Positions 24,366 through 35,746 of a DNA stretch of 64,000 nt are shown here, one piece after another. Positions within the stretch are counted from its first letter, which is position 1. The number at the start of each line of letters is the position of its first letter. Origin of the DNA: Magnolia sinica (taxonomy: Eukaryota; Streptophyta; Magnoliopsida; Magnoliales; Magnoliaceae); NCBI RefSeq assembly GCF_029962835.1, contig NC_080583.1, forward strand, positions 2,837,001 through 2,901,000, read 5' to 3'. The notes under the pieces were generated by a model. That model was not told the origin of the DNA and ran no database searches. It saw nothing but the letters and a program-made list of their open reading frames with translations. The translations under genes were made by a program, and so were the position numbers.

Positions 24366-25088
24366 TGATGTAGAGCGGGTCGCGGCCAGTTTCATGGCCA
24401 AGATGGATTAGAAAAGGCCCGGTCGACGACAGAAGTGATCCGGACTATCAGACCTTATATTGGGCGTATCTTGCAATCCGAAATGAGTTATCTGACGTAA
24501 AATATATGATTTTGGAGTAGAACGAGATACTTTAGCCAGCCAACCAACCTCATTATGCCGGGTTACGCAACCCGGAATTGCGAAAAACCCCTTGATCAAT
24601 GTCGTTTCTCTGTTTTAATTTCATTTTTACTATAAATAGTAAGTTTTAATTTGATTGTAACTCTTCATCCGTCGGGCTTTAGGAGTTGCGCCCAACGTGA
24701 AAAGAGCTTAGAATAATTAGGAGAACGGTTTGGTGAAGTCAAATAGGACACTTACTATTTTTGGCCGAAAACCTTGTGCACTAGTAGACATCACGACCTC
24801 CTATAAATAGTTTACTATTTAGAGTAAGTCGCGGATTCTAGAAGTTTGAGTTGTAGTTTGATTCTAATTTCTTTCTCATTGCTTAGTATCCTTACTTAAA
24901 GGGTTGTGAACTTGTTTTTAATAATTCATCAATCAATTTCAAATTTATTAGAATTTATTTTTATTTTCTACTTTCTTTCCTCGTGAATTCGAGAAGTCTC
25001 TGTGAGGAGTCCAGAGAAGTTCCGTGAATTCGGAATACTTATCCTCTTGAGGAAGACGATGCTCGACCTCACGTCCTCTCCTGCATCA
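24366..25088 (+). repeat. Solo LTR of the CRM-type family with ACCAA target duplication
   Basis: It starts TGATGTAGAGCGGGTCGCGG and ends CTCCTGCATCA, the family LTR ends. It is 723 bp, close to the 704/699 bp of the LTRs at 54658-60573. The pentamer ACCAA flanks it exactly at 24361-24365 and 25089-25093. No internal retroelement sequence remains, so it is the product of LTR-LTR recombination. Confidence 0.92.
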
Positions 25089-25093
25089 ACCAA

Positions 25094-25539
25094 CCTTGTA
25101 AAAAAGAACGGACGGTTTAAAAACAGTTAACATTGTACCTTATGCATCCATCAAACACATTGCTCAATTGGCACGTGTGCTGCGTGTAGAGAAGTGGGAC
25201 TTTCTAGTGGAATGGATGGCACTGATGAGATGAACATTTTAACGGTTTCAGATTGGATCACTAACACTAACATTAAAAAAAAAAAAAAAAGTAAAATGTT
25301 GTGGTGCGGAAGCATCCACGTGGATTTGCGGGTTGGAGCTCCTCCAACCGTCCAATTTCAGAGGCTTAGAGTTCCATCAAATCAGGCCATCAAATTGATT
25401 TGATCATTACCTGTTCCACACGTGTGCACATGGTCGAAAGTATGTGGCCCATTACACCATCGACACCGTCGGTTTCAATCATTGAACCGTGGGCCCAACC
25501 TGCTACAAGCTGAGAGAACTGGTCGACGTGTACGATCTC
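25094..25539. other. Gene-free spacer
   Basis: There is a poly-A run near 25275. No gene or clear element. Confidence 0.5.
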
Positions 25540-26490
25540 TCGGCCGACAATTGGCGGGAAATGATGGGCTGCATGGGAGAGCGGGGAAAGCGGATTAGGT
25601 GCGAGTCGAGTCCAACCGAGATGAGCTTGGCACACTACGGCTTGACTGGGCTCAGCCAATGGCTAACCCCAACTCGAGCTTGACTCGGGTCTGTCCTCAA
25701 GCAGATCTTGCTAGTTCGGATCAGTTCGGTCAGCAGCTCGGGTTAGTTTGAATTGAGTTTAAGCCTGCAATTTCTCAAACAGGTAGAATGCATTTTCAAT
25801 TCCTCAAATAATATAAAATAATAATAATATTTCACATATATTTTATCAAATACTGAGTAACATTAAAATCAAACACCTAGGTAAGCAACATCAAAATCAA
25901 ACAGCTAACATATCTGTTCCTTTTTCATCAACACTTCATTGAATTATTTATTAAACACTCGACGAGCAGCATTCATATCAAAATAACTAAGTTACCGAGC
26001 TGATCTGATCAGAGTCGTATCAAGTTGAGGTTCAATCCGAGTTGAGTTGAGTAAGCTCGAACTTAGCTCAAATTTTTTTCGAACCCCTAAACTAGGTCGA
26101 GTCAATCTGAATCCAATTTCGAGCCAAAGCAAGTTGAGCTTTTCTGAGATGAATTGAGCTAGCTGATGGAACTAACTCAACTCGTATACAACTCTAGGTG
26201 CGACCGGGATCCAACCTGGTGGGTGCGGCCCTACCGTGGGGCCCACCTCCTCGTATGTGTTATATATCCCTGCCGTCCACCTATTTTGCCAGTCTTTCTA
26301 AGGGCAATGCCGGACAACAAGGTAGCGATTGAAGTCTCACCATTAAAAATTGGCAAAAGTAACGGAGGGCGTGATATACGACACATACACGGAGGTGAGC
26401 CCCACGGTAAGGGCCGCACCACGCGGCTAGATCCGGGGTCGCACCTAATCCTCGTTCTAGGATATGCCTGTCCCATGATTTGACGGACTT
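25540..26490. mobile_element. MULE-like MITE split by a GAGTCGAG-rich element
   Basis: The word GGATTAGGTGCGA opens the left arm (about 25591). The rest of that arm resumes at about 26190 as TAGGTGCGACCGGGATCC, then TGCGGCCCTACCGTGGGGCC. The right arm reversed reads GGATTAGGTGCGACCCCGGA, then GTGCGGCCCTTACCGTGGGG. So the MITE arm is interrupted by the element at 25602-26190. The outermost arm words (CATGGGA and its reverse) are weak, so the limits are approximate. Confidence 0.65.
25602..26190. mobile_element. hAT-like MITE inserted in a MULE-like MITE
   Basis: Its interior is built of GAGTCGAG, AGCTCG and CTCGAACT words like 14465-15032, and its right end reversed is TAGAGTTGTATACGAG. The flanks GGTGCGAG and GGTGCGAC match at seven of eight positions, fitting an 8-bp hAT duplication. 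The left terminus looks worn. No coding capacity. Confidence 0.6.
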
Positions 26491-27441
26491 GGCAGTAGCC
26501 CTTGTAACAAAAACCTCTGTGGGGTGCAACGTGATGTGTGTGTGATATCCAGTCCGTCCATCATTTGATCCAACTCATCTAAGATGCGACCCAAAAATTA
26601 TGCCGATCCAAAACTCTAAGTGGGCCACACAACGGAATCGAGAAGCCAACATCGAGGCCTTCCTAGTCCTTCGGTGATGTTTATATGTCATCCAACCCGT
26701 TCATAACGTCAACCCAGCAAGATTAAATGCAAAACCATAAAAAACTGAAACAAATGATAGACGGATTAGATTTCACACACTCATAACGATGGGCCCACCA
26801 CAGATCTATCTTTTTGTTGCACGGGCTTCCTACAGCAGGAAATTCGCACGTTGGTTGTCTCCTGCTAGATAAGTGGGTCTGTCTCATATTCATACCAGGT
26901 GATCATGATGGTGTGGCCCACCCTTTAAAACGTGACACGTGCTTGAAGTGGAGGAAATCCCCGTCAAATGATAGGCAGTGCCGCGTGTGAGACTGCTACA
27001 CTGCATGGCTCTGGAAACGTGGCGAAAAGGTCTCGATAAAAGCATTCCTCCCGACAAATGCTAGTGCGACATTGGCTGTACAATGTGGTTGTCCTGCAAA
27101 CACCTATAATGAGATTGTATTATAGTAGTTTTCATGGATAGATGGTTTTGTTTTGCCTTACTTCCATCCATTGAATTATTGTTTGATAATTGAGGGAGAT
27201 GGTCCAACAGCGTCTGAACCTTCTCAGCACCGTCACACCTACAATACTCTGATATGATGTGACAATTCATACGCCTGAACCATGATATTGCACGTGGTGC
27301 ACATGTAACTCAAACTGCATTGTTCAAACCGTGGGCCTTACTTCGGACTTGATTGATGGAGGTATAAGCGGATTGGAAGATATGTAATGAACGGTTAGAT
27401 TAAAAGTAGGGAACCGTGATTCAATGAAAGAAGTTTCCAGT
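26491..27441. other. Gene-free intergenic DNA
   Basis: MITE-interior remnants near 26560-26820 (TCCGTCCATC, GATGTTTATATGTCATCC). No gene. Confidence 0.5.
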
Positions 27442-27446
27442 AATTG

Positions 27447-28091
27447 TGATGTAGACCGGCTGCGGACACTTTCATGTCCATGAAGGATCAAGGAAGGCCC
27501 AATCAGAGTTGGAAGTCATCAAGACTGTCAATACCTTAAAATAGTTATATCTCACAAATTAATTGCTTGACGTATCATTTATGATTTTGAGGTAGGACGA
27601 GCACTTTAGCTAACCAACCCGGCTATGCCAGGTTGCTCACACCAAATTTACAAAATTTCGTCATCGGTGGAATTTCTTGTTTATTTCCACTTTTACTATT
27701 TTTAATAAGTTTTAGTTTGATTATAACTCTTCTTTTGTTGGGCTTTAGGAGTTATTTCCAACATGAAATGTGCATAAAATAATTAAAAGAATAACGTGGT
27801 TAAGCCGCATAGACACTTACTATAAAAATAAATTTATTGAGTTATAAATTTTAGAGAGTTTTGGTTGTAGTTTAATTCCGAAATTTCTTCCAAAGCTTGG
27901 GTTGTAGACTCATTTATTTCATTGATTAATCAAATTATAAAATTATTAGAATTTATTTCTATTTTCTTTATTTTTTTCCTTGTGAATTCGAGAAGTATAC
28001 GTGAGAATTCCGGAAAAGCTCCATGGGTTCGGACTACTTATCCTTGAGGAAGAAGATAATCAACCTCATCATCACGTTCATCCCTGCGTCA
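27447..28091 (+). repeat. Solo LTR of the CRM-type family with AATTG target duplication
   Basis: It starts TGATGTAGACCGGCTGCGGA and ends TCCCTGCGTCA. AATTG flanks it at 27442-27446 and 28092-28096. It is 645 bp and more diverged from the 54658-60573 LTRs than the copy at 24366, so probably older. Confidence 0.9.
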
Positions 28092-28096
28092 AATTG

Positions 28097-28624
28097 AGAA
28101 CGGTGAATGAATTTGATATGAGCTTATGATCGGTGATCCTCGATTTGGACGGTTAGATTTTACTTACATGTTTGCCACTTGTAGAATTGATGGTTGCATG
28201 CAAGAATGATTCCCCCAACACGTTACACCTCAATGAAAAGAAAATCATCGTAGACCAAAGAACATGCGCGCACGTGCAACGTCGGAGCCGTCAAAAAGAT
28301 GGGCCCCTACATGAAATCCGCATGGTGCAAGCATCAAGGTTTATATATTTAGGTGGGCCACCGTATACAAAGACAGTCGGTGTGCATTCAACCTACCAGG
28401 AATACGATTCAATGTAGATGTTGTTTCACCGGATGGATGAGTGTGATCAAATAGCATTCATGATCACGTCCGTAGATTAATCTCACAACGTCGAATGAAA
28501 AAAGTGAGAGCCGACATTACTCAAATGGACAAATTCAATGCGTGGAATTATGACAAATGAGGGTGGATGCACCCTTGATTGGACTAGGTTTCGGTAATAA
28601 CCCCTCTATTATCAACGCCCGTGC
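28097..28624. other. Gene-free spacer
   Basis: Nothing can be supported beyond short MITE-like words. Confidence 0.45.
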
Positions 28625-29095
28625 AGGAAAAACTGTGGGGTCTACCATAATGTATGTGTTTTATCCACGTGAATCCATCCCTTCATTTTTCCATGCCAAA
28701 AATAATGAGGTAATCCAAATCTTGGGTGGACCACACTACATGAAATAGTAGTGATTTAATGCCCACCATTAAAACTTTCCAAGCCTCAATGAAATGTTTA
28801 TTTGGCATCCTACCTATTTATTAAGTCTCACGTATGCTAGAAAGGGAAAATACAAATATTGTCTTGATCCAAAACTTTTGTGGCTCCAAATAGGTTTTAA
28901 TTTAAATGCAAACATTCAATCACCCTATGGTTTTTAAAGGCAAACATTCAATCGCCATTGTTTCTTGTGGTGCAATTTATATGAAATTTGAATCTACTTT
29001 ATTTTTAGGCTCATGCCTTGAAAATTGAACTGACAAAATGGACAAACAACAAGGATAAAACATATAAATTATGATCGGCCCAAATAGCTTTTCCT
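28625..29095. mobile_element. MULE-like MITE, GGAAAAGCT subtype
   Basis: The left arm AGGAAAAACTGTGGGGTCTA, followed by ACCATAATGTATGTGTTTTA, is matched by the reversed right arm AGGAAAAGCTATTTGGGCCG. The interior has CTTGATCCAAAACTTTTGTG and GTTTATTTGGCATCC, as in the other MITEs here. Confidence 0.6.
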
Positions 29096-29641
29096 AATAT
29101 ATATGGACATCGATGTACCTTAGCCATTATAGATAAAAGCATGTTATGAACTGCTTTAGCCCAAGGGTGATTTTGGGTAGTACAGAATTGATAAAGAACA
29201 TCAATTGCCCTGACAAGGCATTTGTATTATTTGGGAGAGCAATGCATGTTGCAATAAAATTTCTGCATTTGCTTTTCCCTTCTCCAATAAAAAGGTACAA
29301 CATCTTTTACAAAATTAAGCAAAGAAAATATTCTTATTTCTTCCAAAAGGTAATAATGCTGGAAAAATGCAAGAAAGAGCCCGTGCCTAGAGTTGAAAAG
29401 AGGAAAAAGAGAAGAAAAGCAAAAGGAGAAGAAAGAGTATGAGAGAGAAACTCTCACACTTAAAAAGAGGACATGCCAAATAAGCTCGCTCGTACCCCTA
29501 AATAGTTTTCCTTTACAACTAATAGTTATATACAATATTTTTTAGTACTATATGTTACAAAAGATTTCGTTTCCCATCCTATCTTGTCTATAAACAAGTT
29601 TTGTATTCATTATATTATTTCAAAATTTTAGTATCCCATAC
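29096..29641. other. Gene-free spacer
   Basis: It has an A/G-rich tract near 29395-29440 and no supportable gene. Confidence 0.5.
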
Positions 29642-30350
29642 TAATGTAGGGATGAACGTGATGAGGTCGATCACCATATTTCTCAAGGATAACTAATCCG
29701 AATCCACGAAACTTATCTAGACTCCTCAAAAAGACTCATCAAATCCTTGAGAAAAAAAAAAGTAAGAAAATAAAATTAATATTCATGAAAATTCGTAAAT
29801 TGATAAATGATTGAAATAAACAAGTCTACAACCCTTTAAATAGGAATACCAAACCTTGGAAGAAGTTTCGGAATTGAACTACAACTAAAACGCCCTAAAA
29901 TTCATAACTTACTATAAATAGTAAATTTATTATTTATAGTGTCTTATGTGGCTTAACCACGTTATAATATCCTATGTGGCTTAACCATGTTATTCTGCTA
30001 ATTTTTCTGAACACTTTTCATGTTGGACACAAGTCATAAATCTCAAAGGATAAAGACTTATAATCAAACAAAAACTTATTATAAATAGTAAAAATAGAAA
30101 TAAAATAGATTTTCAACTGTCGATGTGATGGAATCTTGCAAATTCGGCACGGGCAACCTTGGCTATGCCAAGTTGGGTGGCTAAAGTAGCTTGTCCTACC
30201 CCAAAATCATATATGGCACACTGGATAACTAATTTCAATTTGCAAGAAACGCCCATTTAAGGCCTTGACAGTTTGGATTGCTCCCGCCTCCTATCGGACC
30301 TTTTTTGATCCATCTTGGCCATGAAACTATCCACGACCCGGTCTACATCA
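29642..30350 (-). repeat. Solo LTR of the CRM-type family with CATAC target duplication
   Basis: It starts TAATGTAGGGATGAACGTGA (aligned with TGACGCAGGGATGAACGTGA of the element at 54658) and ends GGTCTACATCA. CATAC flanks it at 29637-29641 and 30351-30355. It is 709 bp. Confidence 0.88.
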
Positions 30351-30393
30351 CATACTCAATGAAATAAAAGCAAGCAATTATTCAATTTTGTAA

Positions 30394-30395
30394 GA

Positions 30396-30418
<23 letters not shown>
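30394..30418. repeat. (AT)n microsatellite
   Basis: About 12 AT units followed by a T-run. Confidence 0.95.
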
Positions 30419-30426
<8 letters not shown>

Positions 30427-30846
30427 TCTACTTTTAGTTTTTATCATAGTATCATAGTATTCAATCCAAAACTCTTGATCGTCCAACGTATCCCATGTAC
30501 TAGTATTAGTCATTTCACATCCTTAATCCAGTTCATCCATTTGGAAATTAGTGACTTGTATGTCCATTTTTTTACAGCCACTTTTCATTGCAGATTCATT
30601 GCATCTGCCAGCCCATCTCCTTCCTAGAGTGCCAGCTTCCTGCGATCTAAATCCGATTCGGAAACCCACCATGTCCACAGCCATTGTTTTGGGCAAGTCA
30701 AAGCCTTGTCGACACCCACCAACCATTTCAATCATTAAGCATGCAGGACACACATGCATATGATATCAAGGGCTTGATTGAATTGAAGGTACGTAAAATA
30801 GGATAAAGCAAGGGAAAATAGAAATATAACATTGGTATATAACTTG

Positions 30847-31383
30847 GGAAACGGATTGGCTACTCTCCCTGCCACCAGCCCGGTGGATGGTGTTCGGTGC
30901 TCTGTGGGCACCACCATGATGTATGTCTTTCATCCATTCCGTTCATCCATTTTTACAGCTTATTTTAGGTTCGAATCCAAAAATTAGAGGGATATAAATC
31001 TCAGGTAGACCACACCAAAGGAAAACAATAGTGATTGGATATCCACCATTAAAATCCTCCTAAGGCCCACTGTACTATTTATATGACATCCAATATGTTG
31101 ATTAGGTCAAACAGACTCAGATGAAGGGAAAAAACAAAGAAAAGCTTGATCCAAAACTTTTATGGGCCCAAAAAGTTTTTAATGGTTGAAGTTCATTCAA
31201 AACGGTTTCCTGTAATGTGGTCCACTTGAGATTACGATATACCTCATTTTTTGTTTCATAACATAAGATGATCTAGAAAAATGGATGGATGGCATGGATG
31301 AAACACATACATCATGGTAGGGCCCACAGAGCACCGACCATCAGCCATTGGCTGGTGGCAGGGGGAGTAGCCAATCCGTTCCC
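30847..31383. mobile_element. MULE-like MITE with a perfect 9-bp target duplication
   Basis: The termini are GGAAACGGATTGG (left) and GGGAACGGATTGG (reversed right). The inverted arms run over 100 bp through CTCTGTGGGC and CATGATGTATGT to CATCCATTTTT. TATAACTTG flanks the element exactly (30838-30846 and 31384-31392). A 9-bp duplication with long arms is the mark of Mutator-like elements, so this copy types the whole GTGGGGCCCAC MITE group in the window. The interior has no transposase. Confidence 0.88.
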
Positions 31384-31567
31384 TATAACTTGCATGCCGA
31401 CTCACTAGGCTTAGGGCATACTTTTTCAACTAAAAACAAGCACGTTGGATTGCTGTTACATCAAGAGATGCACGGCTGCAGACACTTCATCCAACGTCAA
31501 TGAAAAGTCATCATGAGTTCGACGTATGATACATGCATGTGGTACTTTTTTATTCGGAGTGAATGGA

Positions 31568-32866
31568 TGATGTAGAGCGGGTCTCAGTTAATTTTATGGC
31601 CAAGATGGACCAAAAAAGGCCCGATCGGAGATGGAGGTGATCCGGACCGTCGGAACTTAAAATGGATGTATCTCGCAAATCGGATTGAGTTATCAGACGT
31701 ACCATATATAATTTTGGGGTAGGACGAGATACTTTAGTAACCCAACCCCGCTATGCCAGGTTGCTTATGCGGAATTTACAAAATACCATCAGATCCACCG
31801 TAGAATTCCTGTTTTATTTTCATTTTTACTGTAAGTTTTGGTTTAATTGTAACTCTTCGTTAGGAGTTGTGTCCAACACAAAAAGTGCTTAGAAAAGCAA
31901 TGTAGGGAAGGACGTGAGGTCAAGCATCGTCTTCCTCAAGGGGATAACTGTTCCGAATCCGCAGAACTTCTCTAGACTCTTCAAAGAGAATCCTCAAATC
32001 CACGAGGAAAAGAACAAGAAAATTAGAAAGTAAATTCTATAAAATTCGAAATTGATTGATGAATTAAATAAACGAGTTCACAACCCTTTAAATAGGGATA
32101 CTAAGCAATGAGAGAATTCGCAACTTACTATTTGTAGACGTTCACGATGTCTACACTTTTCACGTTGGGCGCAACTCTCAAAGCCCAACAGATGAAGAGT
32201 TATAATCGAACTAAAACTTACTTTCTATAGTAAAAACAGAAATTTTTTTTTTTTTTTTTTAAAGGAAAAGACCATTGATATGTTATTTCGCAAATCAGGC
32301 TTGCGCAACCAGACGTAGTGGGTTGGGTGGCTAAAGTAGCTCGTTATACTCCAAAATCATCTATTTTATGTCTGATCACTCATTCTGGATTGCGAGATAC
32401 GTTCGATTAAAATCCGACAATCCAAATCGCTTCTATCGTCGACCGAACCTTTTCTGATCCATCTTGGCCATGAAACTGCTCGCAACCCGCTCTACATCAA
32501 AACATTAGAACATCATGGTTCAGCCAAATAGGATACTTTCTATTTTTGGTTGAAAACTATGCATACTAGTAGAAATCGCGATTGTCTATAAATAGTAAGT
32601 TTACTATTTATAGTAAGTCGGGATTTTAGGGAGTTTTAGTTATATTTGAATTCAGGAACTTCTCCTTGGGGTTCGTGACTTTATTTGAAGGCTTACAAAC
32701 TCGTTTTTCATCAACAATAAATTCATTTCAAATTTTCTTGAATTAATTTATATTCTCTCTCGTGGATTTAAAGCATGTCAGGGAGGAGTCCAAAGAAGCT
32801 TAGTAATTTTGGAGTAGTTACCGGAAGAAGACGGTGCTGGACCTCTAAACGTCCTTCCCTGCGTCA
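31568..32866 (+). repeat. Solo LTR of the CRM-type family, split by a second family LTR; ATGGA target duplication
   Basis: It starts TGATGTAGAGCGGGTCTCAG and ends TTCCCTGCGTCA. ATGGA flanks it exactly at 31563-31567 and 32867-32871. Sequence from 31898 to 32499 is foreign to it and is itself a reverse-oriented family LTR; without this, the copy is about 700 bp, the family size. Confidence 0.9.
31898..32499 (-). repeat. CRM-type solo LTR nested in another LTR of its own family
   Basis: It starts CAATGTAGGGAAGGACGTGA and ends GCTCTACATCA in the orientation opposite to its host LTR. Flanks AAAAG and AAACA are a poor target duplication (three of five). It is about 600 bp. Confidence 0.8.
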
Positions 32867-32871
32867 ATGGA

Positions 32872-33712
32872 GTGTATCTAACAACATCCTCCTCAACCAC
32901 ATGGGTATGCTCCACACCAAATCCAGTGGTGATTGGACGCTTTTGCTAGCTGAATGTGCATTTTTTAAGATAACGATTCCTTTTAAAGGCCACTGATTGG
33001 ATGGGTACCATGGTCCATTTCCCTTGTCTCATAGGGCATGGCCCACCAGATCAAAAGTCATGTTCACTGCACAATTATACACAATTCAATATCCAAATAT
33101 ACATACGTACGATTCGCTACCCTTTTTAAGTCCTCCAAACAACATCCAATATCCATCAGTGCAAGTCCCTTTAGTTTCAAATGGCACTTGGGTCCAGTCT
33201 TTGATCCAGGGGTGGCCCATTTGACGAATGGACTATCTTGACTGGGTCCATTAGTTCTCTATCACAATTAGCTGCCCATGTAAAAGTCATCCCAACATCA
33301 GATGATCCTAACCTTCCACCAGATAACATGAAAAAAATGGAAAGTCAAGATCAAAAGAGAGGAACACTTATATCCCAACCGTCACTAAACAACTATGGCT
33401 AGCAATTAAGTGGACGGTCTTTATTAAATGGCCAACATTTAGAGGGTAACCTCATTCGTTGGACCTTATGAGTGAGGTGTAAAATTGCCCTCAATCATTG
33501 GGCAATACTCACACAGTAAAATTAACCTCATGCCATATGATGGGATAAAAAGAATTAAATGGACTTAAGTGAACGGCTGGGATGCTGCGCATGATGGGCA
33601 ATCCAAGCTTTTCAACGGTTGGATGTTGATAGAGAGAGAAAGAAAGAGAGAGACATTTTCTTACAAGTACACCCTACACAAGGAATCCACACACAATAGA
33701 AAAAGGTAACAT
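32872..33712. other. Intergenic DNA 3' of the DC1 gene
   Basis: A GA-rich tract lies near 33630-33655. No gene can be supported. Confidence 0.5.
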
Positions 33713-33718
33713 TTTATT
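33713..33718 (-). terminator. Candidate poly(A) signal of the DC1 gene
   Basis: The minus strand reads AATAAA about 80 nt after the stop codon, a usual distance for a plant near-upstream element. Confidence 0.5.
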
Positions 33719-33798
33719 CTTTTCGAACACAAACCCCTCGGCCTCTTTATCCTCCACCAACTGCACCCTACTCACGTATTTATGACTGCCACGTGTCA

Positions 33799-34524
33799 TC
33801 ATCGTGAAATGAACGACCCAATGACCCCAGCAATGATAGCCGTAGGATCCCCAAGAACGGCTGAGATGATAAACTGGACAGCCAATCCAGCCACCTCACA
33901 ACACTTCCTAACTTTCCCTTTACTACGGTGATGGTTTGCAAGTGTCCCTTTAAGACTAGGAATCCTAGTCTCAAGCTTCCTACTCCCATTATTCACACTA
34001 ATTCCCTTCCCAAAATACAACTCTTGCCAACTCTCCACCAGCATTTCCTTCACACATGATACATGCAAGTTGTATTTCTTGCATTTAGACCTATAACTCC
34101 AACTCCTCCCTTTCCTACCACACTTGTGACACGACGAACACACCTTCCTATACAAGTAGAGCTTCACCTCGCCATCGTCGAGCATGGCCGGCAGGTTAGC
34201 GCAACATGGGTGCAGGTCGAACCCGCACAACTTACAGTGGTACACAAATCCACCGACATCCTTCTCACACGCGTTACAGAAGCGAGGTGTGTCACCGGGC
34301 GTGCGGGCCATGAACTGGAATGAACATTTAGTGTAGAAGGGATGCGTGATCGATGGCGTCGTAAGGGCACAGTGCCTGTGGAGATCGAAGTCGCAGTGGT
34401 CGCACTTGTAGCGGGACCCGATACCAGCCTCCTTGCAGCCATCACACCTAAATGGCACTTCTATGTACTCCAATCTCAGCTTGTGCTGAGGGTGGCTAAA
34501 ATGGGTGATTTCATTGTACTTCAT
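33799..34524 (-). CDS. DC1 (cysteine/histidine-rich C1) domain protein
   Basis: A single-exon gene of 241 residues. The start at 34524 gives MKYNEITHFSHPQHKL, the usual N-terminus of plant DC1 proteins; the open frame runs nine codons further upstream but has no ATG there. DC1 repeat 1 has H8, H11, C27, C30, C41, C44, H49 and C52. Repeat 2 has H61, C83, C86, C97, C100, H105 and C108. A third, degenerate repeat spans about 129-157 (CSSCHKC…NLHVSC). Such repeats bind two zinc ions each and resemble the diacylglycerol-binding C1 fold; some plant members are linked to defence and cell death, but no ligand can be assigned. Residues about 211-240 (AGLAVQFIISAVLGDPTAII onward) are hydrophobic and may be a C-terminal membrane anchor. 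A weak TATA-like TTATACATAAAAC lies at 34585-34597. The gene stands alone among repeats. Confidence 0.92.
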   Translation of the reverse strand: MKYNEITHFSHPQHKLRLEYIEVPFRCDGCKEAGIGSRYKCDHCDFDLHRHCALTTPSITHPFYTKCSFQFMARTPGDTPRFCNACEKDVGGFVYHCKLCGFDLHPCCANLPAMLDDGEVKLYLYRKVCSSCHKCGRKGRSWSYRSKCKKYNLHVSCVKEMLVESWQELYFGKGISVNNGSRKLETRIPSLKGTLANHHRSKGKVRKCCEVAGLAVQFIISAVLGDPTAIIAGVIGSFISR

Positions 34525-34599
34525 TTCTAGTAAAACACTAAGACCATGCAAAGGCCGAGGAGAGATATGTGTATATGAAGGTTTGTTTTATGTATAATG

Positions 34600-35204
34600 A
34601 AGTGTGTGGATTAAATCCTTATATGGTGCATGGACAAGTAGATGGAATGGTTTGGATGGCTTGAGACTGAAGCATGTCGGGTATTTATGCTTTTGTGGAG
34701 ATAGTGGGAGTTTGATGAGATGGAGTGTCCTTGTTTTTGTACATGGGCATCCATCCACGGCCATTGATAACAAGGATTTTTGGACATATAAAAGCATCAT
34801 CGAATTAGTTCGTGTAGGACATGAGAATTTCGAATTTTTCCACTTTGTTTGATATGATGTGTTAAGCTACACCTTACCTTAGGATATTTAAGGTGCTCCA
34901 GGTTGTATTGGGGCACTTAGATTGTTCAATTCACTGATCCAGACTGTTCATTAGGTCCAACACATATTTCACAAACTATCATATAAAAATCTTATTGATT
35001 TGAGAAATATTAACCACTTGTTTAAAGGCCCTTAGTATGGATGGTTACAGGTTACAGTCGTCTAGACAAAAATATGTCCCATAAATAATTTAATCCATCT
35101 ATTTGCCAGGGGCAATCAATTATGACTACGAAGAATAACTTTTGTTGAACCATCCCATCCATGACTTGGAAAAAGGATGGTTATAGAAAATAAAGCCAAA
35201 TCAA
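34600..35204. other. Intergenic DNA upstream of the DC1 gene
   Basis: No other gene. It may include the distal promoter of the DC1 gene, but no site is clear enough to name. Confidence 0.5.
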
Positions 35205-35672
35205 GGGTGGATTGGATGGGAGCGGATAAGGTGAGAACCCGTCTCACACAAGACAGAACGGCTCTTACTGTGGGGCCCACCTTCATGTGTGTATTTCGCA
35301 TCCACCCATCCATCCTGATAAGATCCAATTATCAAGTGGACCATACTCTAGAAATCAGTGGTGATTGAACACTCTCTTATTAAAAACTTCTTAGTCCGCA
35401 CGTCAATGTTTGAGCAGTGTTTATTTGTCATCCAATCTATTGATAAGGTCATGTAAGCCTGGATGCAGGACAAAAACAAACACATGCGTCATCCAAAACT
35501 TGTAGCTCATTAATTGTCAGTCACCATTGGTATGGTCCACCTGATAATTGGACATGTATGGAAAAACGGATGAATGGGGTAGATACAAAATACACACATC
35601 AAAGGTGGGTACCACAGTAAGGGCTGCATCGTCCTGAGTGAGGCTGGAGTCTCTCCTGATCCACTCTTCGCT
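35205..35672. mobile_element. MULE-like MITE
   Basis: The left arm has GCTCTTACTGTGGGGCCCAC and then CATGTGTGTATTTCGCATCC. The reversed right arm has GCCCTTACTGTGGTACCCAC and then TGTGTGTATTTTGTATCTAC. The interior has GTTTATTTGTCATCC. The terminal word is GGAGCGGAT / GAGTGGAT. The target duplication was not resolved. Confidence 0.65.
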
Positions 35673-35746
35673 GCGATTTTTGCTTGGTGCTTAAGGGATC
35701 CAGGCTCTCTATTTCGAGTCCTTTATCATTTGCTTGAGTAGACCAT

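Noticed and set aside
30523-30763. Small open frames on both strands (78 and 70 codons)
   Set aside because: They overlap each other, match no family I recognise, and have no promoter or splice context.
34524-34551. Longer N-terminus for the DC1 protein
   Set aside because: The added nine codons begin without an ATG, and the family start MKYNEI at 34524 is the better choice.
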